Assembly: GCA_934691925.1 (NCBI GenBank)
Contig: CAKUTI010000003.1
Location: forward strand, 1 to 64,000
Source of the DNA: an uncultured Treponema sp.
GTDB lineage: Bacteria > Spirochaetota > Spirochaetia > Treponematales > Treponemataceae
Reading direction: 5' to 3'
Length of the DNA: 64,000 nt
Every line of letters begins with the position of its first letter. Within the stretch, counting starts at the first letter, position 1. Positions 32,081 through 40,912 of the stretch are shown here, in pieces. The translations under genes were made by a program, and so were the position numbers. The notes under the pieces were generated by a model. It had not been told where the DNA came from and searched no databases. It saw only the letters and a program-made list of their open reading frames with translations.

Positions 32081-32118
32081 CTGCGAAAAAACGGCAAATA
32101 ATGACGTTTTTTTCGCAG
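32081..32118 (+). repeat. Inverted repeat after the RlmK-like gene
   Basis: CTGCGAAAAAACG (32081-32093) pairs with CGTTTTTTTCGCAG (32105-32118) with one bulged T. The T run is inside the stem, not after it, so its role as a terminator is uncertain. It follows the stop codon by 13 nt. Confidence 0.5.
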
Positions 32119-32204
32119 TGAAAACAAGATGTTTTGACTTTTTGGACTGGCCGGCTCTCTTTAAACAGCGGAAATTTGCCAGCCCTAATTTTTTCCCTGT
32201 AAGC

Positions 32205-32247
32205 AAAAAAAAATCCCGAGCAAGCCGAAACGACCTGAGCGGGATTT
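32205..32247 (-). terminator. Intrinsic terminator of rpmE
   Basis: On the minus strand AATCCCGCTCA pairs with TGCTCGGGATT, followed by a run of T. It lies about 20 nt past the rpmE stop. Confidence 0.85.
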
Positions 32248-32264
32248 TCTAAGCGACTCGCCTA

Positions 32265-32474
32265 TTAGTTTTCAGTCTTAACGCCGTAACGCTTGTTGAA
32301 TCTTTCGATACGACCTGCAGTATCAACAAGTTTCTGTTTTCCTGTGTAGAACGGGTGGCATGCTGAACAAATTTCAACATGGATGTCCTTTACTGTAGAA
32401 CGTGTTTCAATCACGTTTCCGCACTGACAAGTGATTTTTGTCAACTGATAATCTGGGTGAATTCCCTTTTTCAT
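32265..32474 (-). CDS. rpmE: 50S ribosomal protein L31
   Basis: A 69-residue ribosomal protein of the zinc-binding (C+) type: CQCGN at residues 16-20 and [20 protein letters not shown] provide the four cysteines. AGGAG precedes the start. It is a stand-alone gene with a strong terminator. The C+ type suggests zinc-responsive paralogue exchange is possible, but no second copy is in this window. Confidence 0.97.
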   Translation of the reverse strand: MKKGIHPDYQLTKITCQCGNVIETRSTVKDIHVEICSACHPFYTGKQKLVDTAGRIERFNKRYGVKTEN

Positions 32475-32615
32475 AATTTAACTCCTGTTCTTCTTGCCCG
32501 ATACTGTAGAAATGCCGGTCAGCACTACATAACACAAAAAAAGTGCCGTATCACTCCCTCACCGTTACAAATCAAGACAATACCACAAAAAGATTCTCTA
32601 ATTATAATAAAAAGA

Positions 32616-33344
32616 CTATTTGCTAGTCAATTCTTTCCATGCTTTTTTTGCGACATTTTGCTCGGCTTCTTTCTTGCTTTTTCCAGCCTCAGGTCCGAAA
32701 ACCGCATTTTTCAGATGGACTGAAACCCAGAATGTTCTGTCGTGGTCTGGCCCGTCCTCTTTCACAAGCTCGTATGTCGGGCAAGTCTTGTATTTTTTCT
32801 GATGATATTCCTGAAGCATTGTCTTGAAATCTTTGTTCCCCTTGTCGTCAAGAACTTTTTTTATCTCAGGAATTATAAATGAAAGAACGAAATTCTCGGC
32901 CTTTTTATATCCGCTGTCAAGATAATACGCGCCGATTACAGCTTCAACAGCATCGGCGATAATCGCTTTTTTCTGCCTTCCGCCGCTCCGCTCCTCGCCG
33001 TTTCCGAGAATCATCAGCTTGTCGATTCCCATCCTGAAGCCGATTGGGGCTAGAACCTGCTCTGAAACGACATTGCTCTTGATTTTCGCAAGGTCGCCCT
33101 CGGGATTTTCTGAAAGCAGCTTGTAAAGATAGTCCGCCGCGGCAAGACCGAGCACGCTGTCTCCAAGGAACTCAAGCCGCTCGTTGTTTTCAAGCCTGTC
33201 CTGATGCCCTTCGTTTGAAAATGACCTATGATGAAAAGCCAAGTCCAAAAGATTCAAGTTTGAAAACTTTATAGAAAGCTCGCAGCAAAATCTTTCCAAA
33301 GCTCTTTTTCTGTCCTGTTTAATGTTTTTTTTTGAAAAAATCAT
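32616..33344 (-). CDS. rnc: Ribonuclease III
   Basis: A double-strand-specific endoribonuclease for rRNA processing and mRNA decay. The catalytic domain has the signature NERLEFLGDSVLGL near residue 60, and the second acidic site is in ADAVEAVIGAYYLD. The C-terminal double-stranded RNA-binding domain covers about residues 165-242 (GPDHDRTFWVSV, then GKSKKEAEQNVAKKA). I place the start at 33344: GGTG sits 6 nt upstream, whereas an in-frame ATG 30 nt earlier lies against the T run of a terminator. The gene follows acpP but is separated from it by that terminator. Confidence 0.95.
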   Translation of the reverse strand: MIFSKKNIKQDRKRALERFCCELSIKFSNLNLLDLAFHHRSFSNEGHQDRLENNERLEFLGDSVLGLAAADYLYKLLSENPEGDLAKIKSNVVSEQVLAPIGFRMGIDKLMILGNGEERSGGRQKKAIIADAVEAVIGAYYLDSGYKKAENFVLSFIIPEIKKVLDDKGNKDFKTMLQEYHQKKYKTCPTYELVKEDGPDHDRTFWVSVHLKNAVFGPEAGKSKKEAEQNVAKKAWKELTSK

Positions 33345-33360
33345 ATTTTTCACCAAAATG

Positions 33361-33391
33361 CAAAAAAAAAACACAGGCGAAAACCTGTGCT
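33361..33391 (-). terminator. Intrinsic terminator between acpP and rnc
   Basis: On the minus strand CACAGG and CCTGTG pair around TTTTCG, followed by a run of about ten T. The rnc start lies only 17 nt further on, so rnc expression would depend on read-through or a promoter overlapping acpP. Confidence 0.9.
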
Positions 33392-33415
33392 TTTTCCAAG
33401 AATCAGAATCTAGAC

Positions 33416-33655
33416 TTATTTAGACTGAGCTTCTTTGATGAAGTTGTAAGCGTCTCTTACAGTCTCAAACTCGTTTGCTTTCTCGTCTGGGATTGTTACT
33501 CCAAGTTCTTCCTCGATAGCATATACAAGCTCGTATGTGTCAAGCGAATCAGCTCCGAGGTCTCCGCGGAAAGAAGAATCGAGTGTGATTTTGCTCTCGT
33601 CGATTTCAAGTTTCTCTGCGATAAGTTTCTGGATTTTCTGAAATAATTCGTCCAT
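33416..33655 (-). CDS. acpP: Acyl carrier protein
   Basis: A 79-residue acidic four-helix carrier protein of fatty acid synthesis. The phosphopantetheine serine is in GADSLDTYELVYAIEEE (about residue 38). GGAG precedes the ATG. It lies between rpmF and rnc, a common bacterial context (rpmF followed by lipid genes). Confidence 0.97.
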   Translation of the reverse strand: MDELFQKIQKLIAEKLEIDESKITLDSSFRGDLGADSLDTYELVYAIEEELGVTIPDEKANEFETVRDAYNFIKEAQSK

Positions 33656-33701
33656 CTTTTGTCTCCTAATTTTTATTTAGCTTATGCTAGAAAATAATGT
33701 T

Positions 33702-33890
33702 TTAGCCGTTTACTTCAGGTGTGATAACCTGACGACCGCGGTAGAAACCACATTTAGGACAAACGTGGTGTGGCAAAACAAGGTTGCCACAGTTTCCGCA
33801 AGCAACAAGCTGTGGTGCATCAAGATGCATATTTACTCCACGGCGTCTGCGTGTGCGAGCTTTCGATGTTTTCGCTCTAGGTACTGCCAT
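33702..33890 (-). CDS. rpmF: 50S ribosomal protein L32
   Basis: A 62-residue ribosomal protein with the typical start MAVPRAKTSKARTRRRRG and a zinc ribbon, CGNCGN and CPKCGFYRGR. GTGAGG lies upstream. It heads the unit with acpP; tandem promoters precede it. Confidence 0.97.
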   Translation of the reverse strand: MAVPRAKTSKARTRRRRGVNMHLDAPQLVACGNCGNLVLPHHVCPKCGFYRGRQVITPEVNG

Positions 33891-33930
33891 TTATAAAACC
33901 TCACTAATGATTTTAGATATAACAGGGTTT

Positions 33931-33990
33931 ATACTACATTAGTTTTCACCCGAATGTCAATTATTATATTCACGAAATCTCTATTGTCAA
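33931..33990 (-). promoter_or_regulatory. Tandem promoters of rpmF-acpP
   Basis: On the minus strand, a distal pair TTGACA (33990-33985) and TATAAT (33968-33963) with 16-bp spacing, and a proximal pair TTGACA (33960-33955) and TAGTAT (33936-33931) with 18-bp spacing. Both -35 hexamers are consensus. Confidence 0.65.
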
Positions 33991-34053
33991 TCGCTTTTTA
34001 AATTTTTATATGACAAAATCCGAAAATTTGTCATAATAATTCTCATTTCCAGC

Positions 34054-34548
34054 CTATTCCTCCGGCTTTTTATTCGCGTATTTCTTCAATATTTCCTTGT
34101 TTACGATTTCCGGGACCATTCCAGAGACATCTCCCCCGAACGACGCAAGCTCTTTTATCGAGCTGGATTTTACAATAACGTATTTCGGCTCGGTCGGAAT
34201 GAAAAGAGTCTCGATCTTCGAGTCCAGATTGTGGTTCATCAAAGAAAGGTCAAATTCATATGCGAAATCGTTTGAATTTCGGATTCCTCTTATTAGAATA
34301 TTCGCGTTGTTTTTTTCCGCATAGTCAACAATCAGCTTGTCCCAAATATGGACAGAGACATTCTCGTATTCGACTGTCAGCTCTTTTAGCATTTTGAGCC
34401 GCTCGTCAGGAGTAAAAAGAAATTTTTTTTCAGGATTGAACGCGACCACGACATCGAGCTTGTCGAAGAGTCCGCTGGCGCGCTTTATAATATTCAAATG
34501 TCCGTTTGTCGGAGGGTCAAAAGAGCCTGCAAATACCGCTGAAGTCAT
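34054..34548 (-). CDS. coaD: Pantetheine-phosphate adenylyltransferase
   Basis: The fourth step of coenzyme A synthesis, forming dephospho-CoA from 4'-phosphopantetheine and ATP. The 164-residue product starting at 34548 begins MTSAVFAGSFDPPTNGHLNII, with the nucleotidyltransferase (T/H)xGH motif TNGH. ILIRGIRN and the C-terminal VKSSSIKELASFGGDVSGMVP fit the family. An upstream in-frame ATG at 34584 adds 12 residues with no support. No clear ribosome site is seen. It is divergent from the lipoprotein gene at 34605. Confidence 0.95.
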   Translation of the reverse strand: MTSAVFAGSFDPPTNGHLNIIKRASGLFDKLDVVVAFNPEKKFLFTPDERLKMLKELTVEYENVSVHIWDKLIVDYAEKNNANILIRGIRNSNDFAYEFDLSLMNHNLDSKIETLFIPTEPKYVIVKSSSIKELASFGGDVSGMVPEIVNKEILKKYANKKPEE

Positions 34549-34567
34549 ACAGAAGAAATTAACATGT

Positions 34568-34596
34568 TTGACTGAATATCGCAAGTATTGTATATT
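34568..34596 (+). promoter_or_regulatory. Promoter giving a possible leaderless mRNA (lipoprotein gene)
   Basis: TTGACT (34568-34573), a 17-bp spacer and TATATT (34591-34596). The ATG at 34605 is 8 nt past the -10, where transcription would start. No ribosome site fits in between. Confidence 0.6.
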
Positions 34597-34604
34597 TTCT
34601 TATT

Positions 34605-35276
34605 ATGAAAAAAGCAAATTTTGAATCAAAAATAAAGATATTTTCGGTTTTGACAAGTTTTCTCGCTTCTTTTTCGCTTGTTTCGTGCGGAACTGTAAAA
34701 GAAGCAGCTGATGCAAAAGCTGAAATTTCTGCTGAAACACAAGCGGCAGGGCCAGCAAAGCTGGGGGTCGCTGTTGAAGAGCCGCGTCCTGTTGTTGTCG
34801 AAGAGCCTGCGCCGGAAGAAGTAGTTGAAGAGCCAGTCGTGGAAGAGCCTGTTCCAGAAGACGAGTACGCGCGTTCTGTAGGGAACGTTTCTGTCTCGCG
34901 CGACACTTTTGAGGAGGACAAGGAAAGGGTTCTTAAAATAATTTCCGAGTTGGACACAGTTATGAAAGATTTCGACTACAAGTCTTGGCTCAGATATGTT
35001 GACAAAGAGACAGTCGATTACTGGTCAAGACCTGCGAACCTGAAAAAAGCTCAGAATCGGCTTCCTGTAAAAGGTCTTCGCCTCAACAGCCTTGAAGACT
35101 ACTTTAAATATGTTTTTGTTCCTGCAAGAAAAGGCCGCGAAGTGACTGAAATCAGATACATTTCCGACAAATACATAAAGGCAATTCAGACTGGAAGCGA
35201 GCAGGATATTGTCTACTATTATTTTAACAAAATAAACGGTTTCTGGATGGTGAACATTCCGCCGATTGACGAGTAG
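34605..35276 (+). CDS. Treponemal lipoprotein with Pro/Glu/Val-rich spacer
   Basis: A 223-residue predicted lipoprotein of unknown function. The signal ends SFSLVSCGTV, with the lipid-anchored cysteine near residue 28. Residues about 50-85 form a low-complexity spacer of EEP/VVEEP units, probably extended and spanning periplasm or wall. The C-terminal globular part (about residues 95-223: ERVLKIISELDTVMKDFDYKSW, and YYYFNKINGFWMVNIPP at the end) looks like a conserved treponemal domain, similar to NTF2-like folds in length and aromatic pattern, a weak guess. The promoter position suggests leaderless translation. Confidence 0.7.
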   Translation: MKKANFESKIKIFSVLTSFLASFSLVSCGTVKEAADAKAEISAETQAAGPAKLGVAVEEPRPVVVEEPAPEEVVEEPVVEEPVPEDEYARSVGNVSVSRDTFEEDKERVLKIISELDTVMKDFDYKSWLRYVDKETVDYWSRPANLKKAQNRLPVKGLRLNSLEDYFKYVFVPARKGREVTEIRYISDKYIKAIQTGSEQDIVYYYFNKINGFWMVNIPPIDE

Positions 35277-35312
35277 CCGCTTGACAGCGCGTCTCTTGAA
35301 AACTTATTTAAG

Positions 35313-35341
35313 TTGCTTTTAAAAAATTTTTATTTTATACT
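35313..35341 (+). promoter_or_regulatory. Promoter of the exported HEAT-like gene
   Basis: TTGCTT (35313-35318), a 17-bp spacer and TATACT (35336-35341), followed by a 5' leader of about 40 nt with AGGAGG at 35373-35378. Confidence 0.65.
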
Positions 35342-35387
35342 TTTCATATTGCGATTCAATGTCGCTTTCCGTAGGAGGAATTTTTTA

Positions 35388-36128
35388 ATGAAATCTTTGA
35401 AAAAAGTTGCCGGCGCAATGTGCGCTATTCTTGTTGCGGCTACTGCGTTTGCTCAGGAAAAAGACGCAAGCAAGACAGAAACATCTGCCGAAAGTTCATA
35501 TTTGAGCAGCGTTGAGGATGTTGTCATCACAGAACTTGCAAATTCTGATGAAAGAGACAACAAGCTTGTCGCGCTGCAGTATCTTGAGGATGCTGTCAAT
35601 GACGGACGCACAACTCCTGACATGATGGTGGCTCTTGACTCGCTTGCAGGCGAAGGAATTGCTTCACAGTCAAGAACAAAAGGACGTCTTATGAACAACT
35701 TCCCTGATATCCGCGCAAAGGCTTGCGAGCTTCTCGGAAAAGTTCCTACAGAGGAATCGAAACATTCATTGAAAAAAGTCGCGCTTGAAGACAACGAGCC
35801 TATGGTTATCACTGCTGCAATCCGCTCTCTCGGCGACATCGGAATGAACGACAACGACGAAGTTACAAAGACAATCGCCTGGGCGCAGAAAAAGAACGCG
35901 GTCCTTAATCCGACGTCTTCACTCGCGCTTGAAGTTCTTATCGCATATGAAAAACTTGCTGACTCAGTTCAGGACAAGGGCGAGATGATCCAGTCTGTCG
36001 GAGCAATTGCGACTGATTATCACTATGTAAAGCCTGTAAGAGACCGCGCGCTCGCGCTTTTGAAGACTCTTCAAGGCTCGAATTCAAACGGCAAGTCTTC
36101 TTCAAAGAGCAATAAAGACGCAAAATAA
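35388..36128 (+). CDS. Exported HEAT-repeat-like protein
   Basis: A 246-residue exported protein. The ATG at 35388, with AGGAGG 10 nt upstream, gives a signal peptide ending ATAFAQEKD. The mature part is alpha-helical with HEAT/armadillo-like repeats: IRAKACELLGKVPTEESKHSLKKVALEDNEPMVITAAIRSLGDIG is the clearest unit (nt 35709-35845), and others flank it. The C-terminus is Ser/Lys/Asn-rich. Such repeats usually mediate protein binding. It is followed by a strong terminator, so it is a single-gene unit. Function unknown; conserved in treponemes as far as I recall. Confidence 0.75.
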   Translation: MKSLKKVAGAMCAILVAATAFAQEKDASKTETSAESSYLSSVEDVVITELANSDERDNKLVALQYLEDAVNDGRTTPDMMVALDSLAGEGIASQSRTKGRLMNNFPDIRAKACELLGKVPTEESKHSLKKVALEDNEPMVITAAIRSLGDIGMNDNDEVTKTIAWAQKKNAVLNPTSSLALEVLIAYEKLADSVQDKGEMIQSVGAIATDYHYVKPVRDRALALLKTLQGSNSNGKSSSKSNKDAK

Positions 36129-36151
36129 ACACAAAAAGACTGTTTTATGCA

Positions 36152-36183
36152 AGCGGAATCTACACAGATTCCGCTTTTTTTTA
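36152..36183 (+). terminator. Intrinsic terminator after the HEAT-like gene
   Basis: AGCGGAATCT and AGATTCCGCT form a perfect 10-bp stem with an ACAC loop, followed by a T tract. Confidence 0.93.
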
Positions 36184-36218
36184 TATACTTAAAATAATAT
36201 TAAAAAAGGAGTTTTCTT

Positions 36219-36809
36219 ATGGAACCGATAATTCTCGCCTCCTCTTCTCCGCGCAGACAAGAAATATTCAAGCAGCTCAACATTCCTTTTCAAGTTAAAC
36301 TTTCTCCAGAAGAAGAAATTATTCCGGAAGATATGGAGAAAGAAAAAGTTCCTGAATACTTGGCTATAAACAAGGTGAAATCTGTTGAAAAGGCTTATTT
36401 TGCAGACCGCGAGATCCCGTGGATATTCGGAGCGGACACAATGGTTTATCTTGACGGAGAGCTTTTGGGAAAGCCGGCGGATTCAGTGAAAGCGGCAAAA
36501 TATCTCGAGCGGCTCCAAGGGCGGACTCACAAAGTTATAACGGGAATGGCCTTGTTCAATGGGAAACTTATGTATGTTTCAAGCCGCAGCGTTGTTACTG
36601 AAGTTACTTTCGCGCCGATGACAAAAGAAGAAATCGACTGGTATGTTGAGTCCGGCGAATGGCACGGAGCCGCAGGCGGATACAGAATTCAGGGGCTTGC
36701 GTCCTGCTTTATCAGCAAAATTGTCGGGACAAGCACCAACGTTGTCGGCTTGCCTATTTTTGAGCTTTATGATATGTTGAAAGAACAGGGGTATTCATTT
36801 ATCGAATAG
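36219..36809 (+). CDS. maf: Maf-family nucleotide pyrophosphatase
   Basis: A house-cleaning pyrophosphatase that removes modified nucleoside triphosphates (Maf/YhdE type). The 196 residues show the opening ILASSSPRRQEIFKQL with the SSSPRR substrate loop, IFGADTMVYLDGELLGKP near residue 70, and VITGMALF and GEWHGAAGGYRIQG in the C-terminal half. GGAG lies upstream. The Thr-Met after GAD and the Ile-Gln in YRIQG point to the dTTP/UTP-type subfamily rather than YceF, a tentative call. Confidence 0.93.
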   Translation: MEPIILASSSPRRQEIFKQLNIPFQVKLSPEEEIIPEDMEKEKVPEYLAINKVKSVEKAYFADREIPWIFGADTMVYLDGELLGKPADSVKAAKYLERLQGRTHKVITGMALFNGKLMYVSSRSVVTEVTFAPMTKEEIDWYVESGEWHGAAGGYRIQGLASCFISKIVGTSTNVVGLPIFELYDMLKEQGYSFIE

Positions 36810-36952
36810 CTCTGTCGGGCTTTGCTGGAGGCTGTTGGCTAAAAGCGATGCTGCGTAATTATCCGGGCGGAAACGTCACGAGAAACAGAGTACGGTGGAA
36901 AGATTTTATCAAGAATAAAGCGGTAAAACTTTTCCGGTGAAGGAGAAACTCT
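36810..36952 (+). promoter_or_regulatory. Long leader of rpsB, possibly structured
   Basis: 143 nt without a gene. An imperfect hairpin can form between GGAAAGATTTTA (36898-36909) and TAAAACTTTTCC (36925-36936), directly before the GAAGGAG ribosome site. The upstream part holds several short complementary GC stretches. Ribosomal protein S2 genes are often autoregulated through their leader; this is inference, and I match no described motif. Confidence 0.4.
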
Positions 36953-37804
36953 ATGGCAGTTGTAACCATGAAGAGTTTGCTTGAATCTGGTGTACACTTT
37001 GGTCATCAGGTAAAGCGTTGGGATCCACGCATGAAGAAGTATATCTTCGCAGAGCGCAATGGAATCCATATCATTGACTTGCAGAAGACAATCGCTGCAA
37101 TTAAAGACAGCTACGAGGCTGTCCGCAAGATTGTCGCTTCTGGAAAATCAGTTCTTTTTGTCGGAACAAAAAAACAGGCTCAGCAGGCAATCCAGAAAGA
37201 AGCTGAACGTTGCGGAATGTTCTACATCAACAACCGCTGGCTTGGCGGTATGCTTACAAACTTCTCTACAATCAAAAAATCACTTCAGAGACTCAAGAAA
37301 ATCGAGAAAATGGAAGTTGACGGAACTTTCAACAATCTCACAAAGAAAGAAGTCGCAAATCTCTTGAAAGAAAAAGCTAAGCTCGAAAAGAACTTGGGCG
37401 GAATCAAAGAGATGAAGGAGCTTCCTGGAGTTCTCTTCATTATCGACACACACAAAGAGCAGATTGCTGTAGCTGAAGCTCGCCGCATGGGAATTCCTGT
37501 AGTTGCTGTTGTTGACACAAACTGCAATCCTGAGGGAATCACATATCCAATTCCTGGAAACGATGACGCTATCCGCGCAATTTCTCTCTTTACTTCTATC
37601 ATTGCAAACGCAGTTGTAGAAGCAAACAACGAGGAAGGTCTTAAAATCATCGAGACTCTTGGAGATGAAGAGGAAGTTCAGACTGACGCTTCTACTAAGA
37701 AAGATGATGAGGAAATCGTTGACTACTCAAACTACACTCCTTCTGAGCCAAAAGAAGAAGATGTTGCTGAGGAAGAAGACCTTGAAGAAAAATTCACTAA
37801 ATAA
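36953..37804 (+). CDS. rpsB: 30S ribosomal protein S2
   Basis: A 283-residue ribosomal protein: [22 protein letters not shown] at the N-terminus, then [32 protein letters not shown] and [20 protein letters not shown]. The C-terminal about 40 residues form an acidic tail (EEEVQTDAS, then [14 protein letters not shown]) longer than in E. coli. It heads the spirochaetal translation/isoprenoid cluster, with tsf 17 nt downstream. Confidence 0.97.
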   Translation: MAVVTMKSLLESGVHFGHQVKRWDPRMKKYIFAERNGIHIIDLQKTIAAIKDSYEAVRKIVASGKSVLFVGTKKQAQQAIQKEAERCGMFYINNRWLGGMLTNFSTIKKSLQRLKKIEKMEVDGTFNNLTKKEVANLLKEKAKLEKNLGGIKEMKELPGVLFIIDTHKEQIAVAEARRMGIPVVAVVDTNCNPEGITYPIPGNDDAIRAISLFTSIIANAVVEANNEEGLKIIETLGDEEEVQTDASTKKDDEEIVDYSNYTPSEPKEEDVAEEEDLEEKFTK

Positions 37805-37821
37805 AAAATTAGGAGCTATAT

Positions 37822-38655
37822 ATGGCAATCACAGCTGCTGATGTAAAAGCTTTGCGCGACAAGACTGGCGCAGGCATGATGGAGTGCAAAAAAGCACTCA
37901 CAGAAGCTAACGGTGACGCTGCTGAGGCAGAAAAAATCCTTAAAGAGAAAGGCCTTGCTGCTGTAGCAAAACGTTCAGAAAGAGCAACTTCTGAAGGACG
38001 CATCTTTATCCGTCAGGAAGGAAGCAAAATCGTTGTAGCTGAAGTTACTTGCGAGACTGACTTTGTTGCAAAGAACGCTGATTTCATTGCTGTCGGGAAC
38101 AAGATTGTTGACACAGTATTTGCTAAAGGCTACACAAAAATCGAAAAAGAGCTTGAAGACCTCGTTCTTGAGCTTGCTACAAAAATCCGTGAGAACATGG
38201 CTCTCCGCCGCTTGGAAGTTATTGATGTTCCAGCTGGCGACGCATCTGCATTCTATGTTCACTCAGACTTCAAAACAGCCGCTGTCGTTGTAATCAACGG
38301 TTCAGACACTGATGAGGTAAAGACATTCGCAAAGGACTGCTGCTTGCACCTTGCTGCATTCACACCTGCGTATATTGAACAGAAAGACGTTCCAGAAAGC
38401 TACATCAATGAGCAGAAAGAAATCTTTGAAGCTCAGATGGCTCAGGACGAAAAAATGGCTTCTAAACCGGAAAATGTAAAAGCTGGAATTCTTCAGGGGA
38501 AAATCAACAAGCACTTGGCTGAAATCTGCTTCGTTGATCAGGCTTTTGTAAAAGATGACAAAGTGACAGTTGCAAAGAAGCTCGCAGAAGTTTCAAAATC
38601 TTCTGGCGCAAAACTTTCATTCGAGAAAGTTGCTCTTTACATTCTTGGTAAATAA
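37822..38655 (+). CDS. tsf: Elongation factor Ts
   Basis: The nucleotide exchange factor for EF-Tu. The 277 residues show the N-terminal UBA-like domain (VKALRDKTGAGMMECKKAL) and the core motif VAEVTCETDFVAKNADF. AGGAG lies upstream. It is co-transcribed with rpsB and followed by a terminator. Confidence 0.97.
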   Translation: MAITAADVKALRDKTGAGMMECKKALTEANGDAAEAEKILKEKGLAAVAKRSERATSEGRIFIRQEGSKIVVAEVTCETDFVAKNADFIAVGNKIVDTVFAKGYTKIEKELEDLVLELATKIRENMALRRLEVIDVPAGDASAFYVHSDFKTAAVVVINGSDTDEVKTFAKDCCLHLAAFTPAYIEQKDVPESYINEQKEIFEAQMAQDEKMASKPENVKAGILQGKINKHLAEICFVDQAFVKDDKVTVAKKLAEVSKSSGAKLSFEKVALYILGK

Positions 38656-38663
38656 CTTTGCCT

Positions 38664-38706
38664 AAAAAAGCGGTCAGAGTTAATATTCTGGCCGCTTTTT
38701 AGTTTT
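38664..38706 (+). terminator. Intrinsic terminator after tsf
   Basis: AAAAAGCGGTCAGA pairs with TTCTGGCCGCTTTTT (one G-U), followed by T-rich sequence. Confidence 0.85.
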
Positions 38707-38744
38707 TTATTTTGCTGATTTTTATTATATAAAGGAGAATTACT

Positions 38745-39287
38745 ATGGCGTTTGATGCAAAATCAAAAATGGAAAAAACTCTCGAAGGTTTCAAAAATGA
38801 GATGAACACAATCCGCACCGGCCGCGCATCAGCCGCAATCTTCGATAAAGTTCGTGTGGATTATTATGGAAATAAGTCGCCTCTCAATCAGGTTGCGACA
38901 ATTTCAATTCCAGAAGCGCGCACAGTTGTAATTTCTCCGTTTGACAAGTCTCTTATTTCAGAAATCGAGAAAGCTATTCAGGTTGCAGACTTGGGACTTA
39001 ACCCTTCAAACGACGGCAAAGTCATTAGAATCGCTATCCCTGCCCTTACAGCGGAAAGACGCAAGGAGCTTGTAAAGCAGGCTAAAGGAATCGCTGAAAA
39101 TTACAAGACGACAATCAGAAATGTCCGCCGAGACGGAAACGATGACCTGAAAAAGCAGCAGAAAGCTGGAGAAATCACAGAAGACCAGCTCAAAAAGGAA
39201 ACCGACGACCTTCAGAAGCTCACAGACAAATATGTTTCCGACATTCAGACGGTTTGTGACGCAAAAGAAAAGGAAATCCTTGCTTAA
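38745..39287 (+). CDS. frr: Ribosome recycling factor
   Basis: Splits post-termination ribosomes together with EF-G. The 180 residues show [20 protein letters not shown] and [13 protein letters not shown] in the N-terminal half, and the long helical C-terminal part [25 protein letters not shown] precedes the ATG. It heads the second half of the cluster, with uppS 21 nt after it. Confidence 0.97.
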   Translation: MAFDAKSKMEKTLEGFKNEMNTIRTGRASAAIFDKVRVDYYGNKSPLNQVATISIPEARTVVISPFDKSLISEIEKAIQVADLGLNPSNDGKVIRIAIPALTAERRKELVKQAKGIAENYKTTIRNVRRDGNDDLKKQQKAGEITEDQLKKETDDLQKLTDKYVSDIQTVCDAKEKEILA

Positions 39288-39308
39288 TCTGCAAATTATT
39301 CTACAAAA

Positions 39309-40028
39309 ATGAATACTGAAGAAATAATTGCCCGCGGAGTTCCTGAACATATTGCAATAATTATGGACGGAAACGGACGCTGGGCAAAAAAACGCGGAAT
39401 GCCTCGCACAGCCGGCCACAAGGAAGGCTTAACTTCTGCAAAGAAGATTGTAAAGGCAGCGGCTCAGCTTGGCATAAAATATGTAACTTTATACACATTC
39501 TCAACAGAAAACTGGAAGCGCGCTCAGGAAGAAGTCGGCTTTTTAATGAGTCTGATAAAAAGCCATTTGCGTGCTGAATTTGAATTCTACAAGAAAAACG
39601 GAATTCGGATTAAGCAGATTGGCGACTTGGCTGGACTTCCAGAAGACGTTCAAAAAGAAATCATAAACGCGGAAAAAGACACTGAGCATTTTTCCGGCAC
39701 AACTTGTATCCTTGCAATCAACTATGGCGGACGCGACGAAATTGTCCGTGCTGTCAGAAAAATCATAAATCAGAATAAAAAATCCGAAGAAATAACGGAA
39801 GAGCTTATCTCTTCATCTTTAGACACTGGAGATATTCCAGCGGTTGACCTCTTGATAAGAACCGGCGGAGAGAAGCGTCTCAGCAATTTCCTCCTGTGGC
39901 AGAACGCGTATGCGGAATTTGTGTTCACAGACACCCTCTGGCCGGACTACAATGAAGAGGAATTTTGTAAAGACATTGAAGAATTTCAAAAACGCAACAG
40001 AAGATTCGGCGGAGTGCCGAATCAATAA
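39309..40028 (+). CDS. uppS: Undecaprenyl (polyprenyl) diphosphate synthase
   Basis: A cis-prenyltransferase that makes the C55 lipid carrier for peptidoglycan and surface polysaccharide. The 239 residues show HIAIIMDGNGRWAKKRG (catalytic Asp), the stretch GIKYVTLYTFSTENWKR, and the C-terminal DLLIRTGGEKRLSNFLLWQNAYAE, in which the usual RTSGE reads RTGGE. It is co-transcribed with frr and cdsA; the lipid carrier it makes would also serve the flippase locus at 2-5 kb. Confidence 0.95.
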   Translation: MNTEEIIARGVPEHIAIIMDGNGRWAKKRGMPRTAGHKEGLTSAKKIVKAAAQLGIKYVTLYTFSTENWKRAQEEVGFLMSLIKSHLRAEFEFYKKNGIRIKQIGDLAGLPEDVQKEIINAEKDTEHFSGTTCILAINYGGRDEIVRAVRKIINQNKKSEEITEELISSSLDTGDIPAVDLLIRTGGEKRLSNFLLWQNAYAEFVFTDTLWPDYNEEEFCKDIEEFQKRNRRFGGVPNQ

Positions 40029-40040
40029 AATGAGGATATT

Positions 40041-40880
40041 ATGAGTAAACTTGTCCAGCGGCTTCTTGTTTTTTTTATTGGCTTGCCTCTAATCATAGCA
40101 ATTGTTTGGTTTAACGATTTTCATCACATCGCCTTGCATGTTGTTATTTTTCTGGCTTCTTTGCTTGCCGCAAGCGAGCTTTATCATCTTTTTGCGCAGA
40201 ATATTTCGCTTCAGCCCCGCCCGCTTGTTCTCGTGATGTCGGTTTTACCGGCTTTTTTTGCGGTTTTCTGCGTGCTTTTCGAGCTTCCGCCTTACTACAT
40301 TGACTACATTTTTCTTGGCGCAGTTATGGTCTGTATGGCTTACGAGGTTCTTGCCCAAAAGACATTTGAGAAGTCCGTGCAGCATTTGATGTCGTCGGCT
40401 TTTATGATTCTTTACGCAGGTTTCTTGCCGACTTTTGTTTCACGAATGACAATTTTTGAACATTCACGCGAGTACATTGCGATTTTCATTCTTATAGTCT
40501 GCATGTGCGATTCTTCGGCTTGGTTTTTTGGAATTCTCTTCGGAAAAAACAACAAAGGAATTATCAAGGCAAGCCCGAACAAGTCTGTCGCAGGATTTTT
40601 AGGCGGATTTGCAGGCTCTGTCCTGAGCGGAATCATCGGCTGGATTTTGTTTCCAAACCTTTTTTCAGGTTCAGTTTTCAAGGTTGTCGCGCTTGGAATC
40701 GTAATGGCTTTTGTGTCTATTCTCGGAGACTTGGTGGAGTCTGTCTTAAAACGCTCGGCTCAGATAAAGGATTCAGGCTCGATTATTCCTGGACGCGGCG
40801 GAATTTTGGACTCGGTTGACAGCATTTTCTTTGCGGCTCCGGTCTATTACATAGGAATCAATCTTCTTTTTAATATTTAG
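40041..40880 (+). CDS. cdsA: Phosphatidate cytidylyltransferase
   Basis: Forms CDP-diacylglycerol from phosphatidate and CTP, the branch point of phospholipid synthesis. The 279-residue membrane protein has about eight hydrophobic segments and the C-terminal family signature: LGDLVESVLKRSAQIKDSG and PGRGGILDSVDS. It lies between uppS and dxr in the cluster. Confidence 0.95.
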   Translation: MSKLVQRLLVFFIGLPLIIAIVWFNDFHHIALHVVIFLASLLAASELYHLFAQNISLQPRPLVLVMSVLPAFFAVFCVLFELPPYYIDYIFLGAVMVCMAYEVLAQKTFEKSVQHLMSSAFMILYAGFLPTFVSRMTIFEHSREYIAIFILIVCMCDSSAWFFGILFGKNNKGIIKASPNKSVAGFLGGFAGSVLSGIIGWILFPNLFSGSVFKVVALGIVMAFVSILGDLVESVLKRSAQIKDSGSIIPGRGGILDSVDSIFFAAPVYYIGINLLFNI

Positions 40881-40912
40881 ATTTGGCTGAAAAATCGGAA
40901 TAAATAAGAAAA

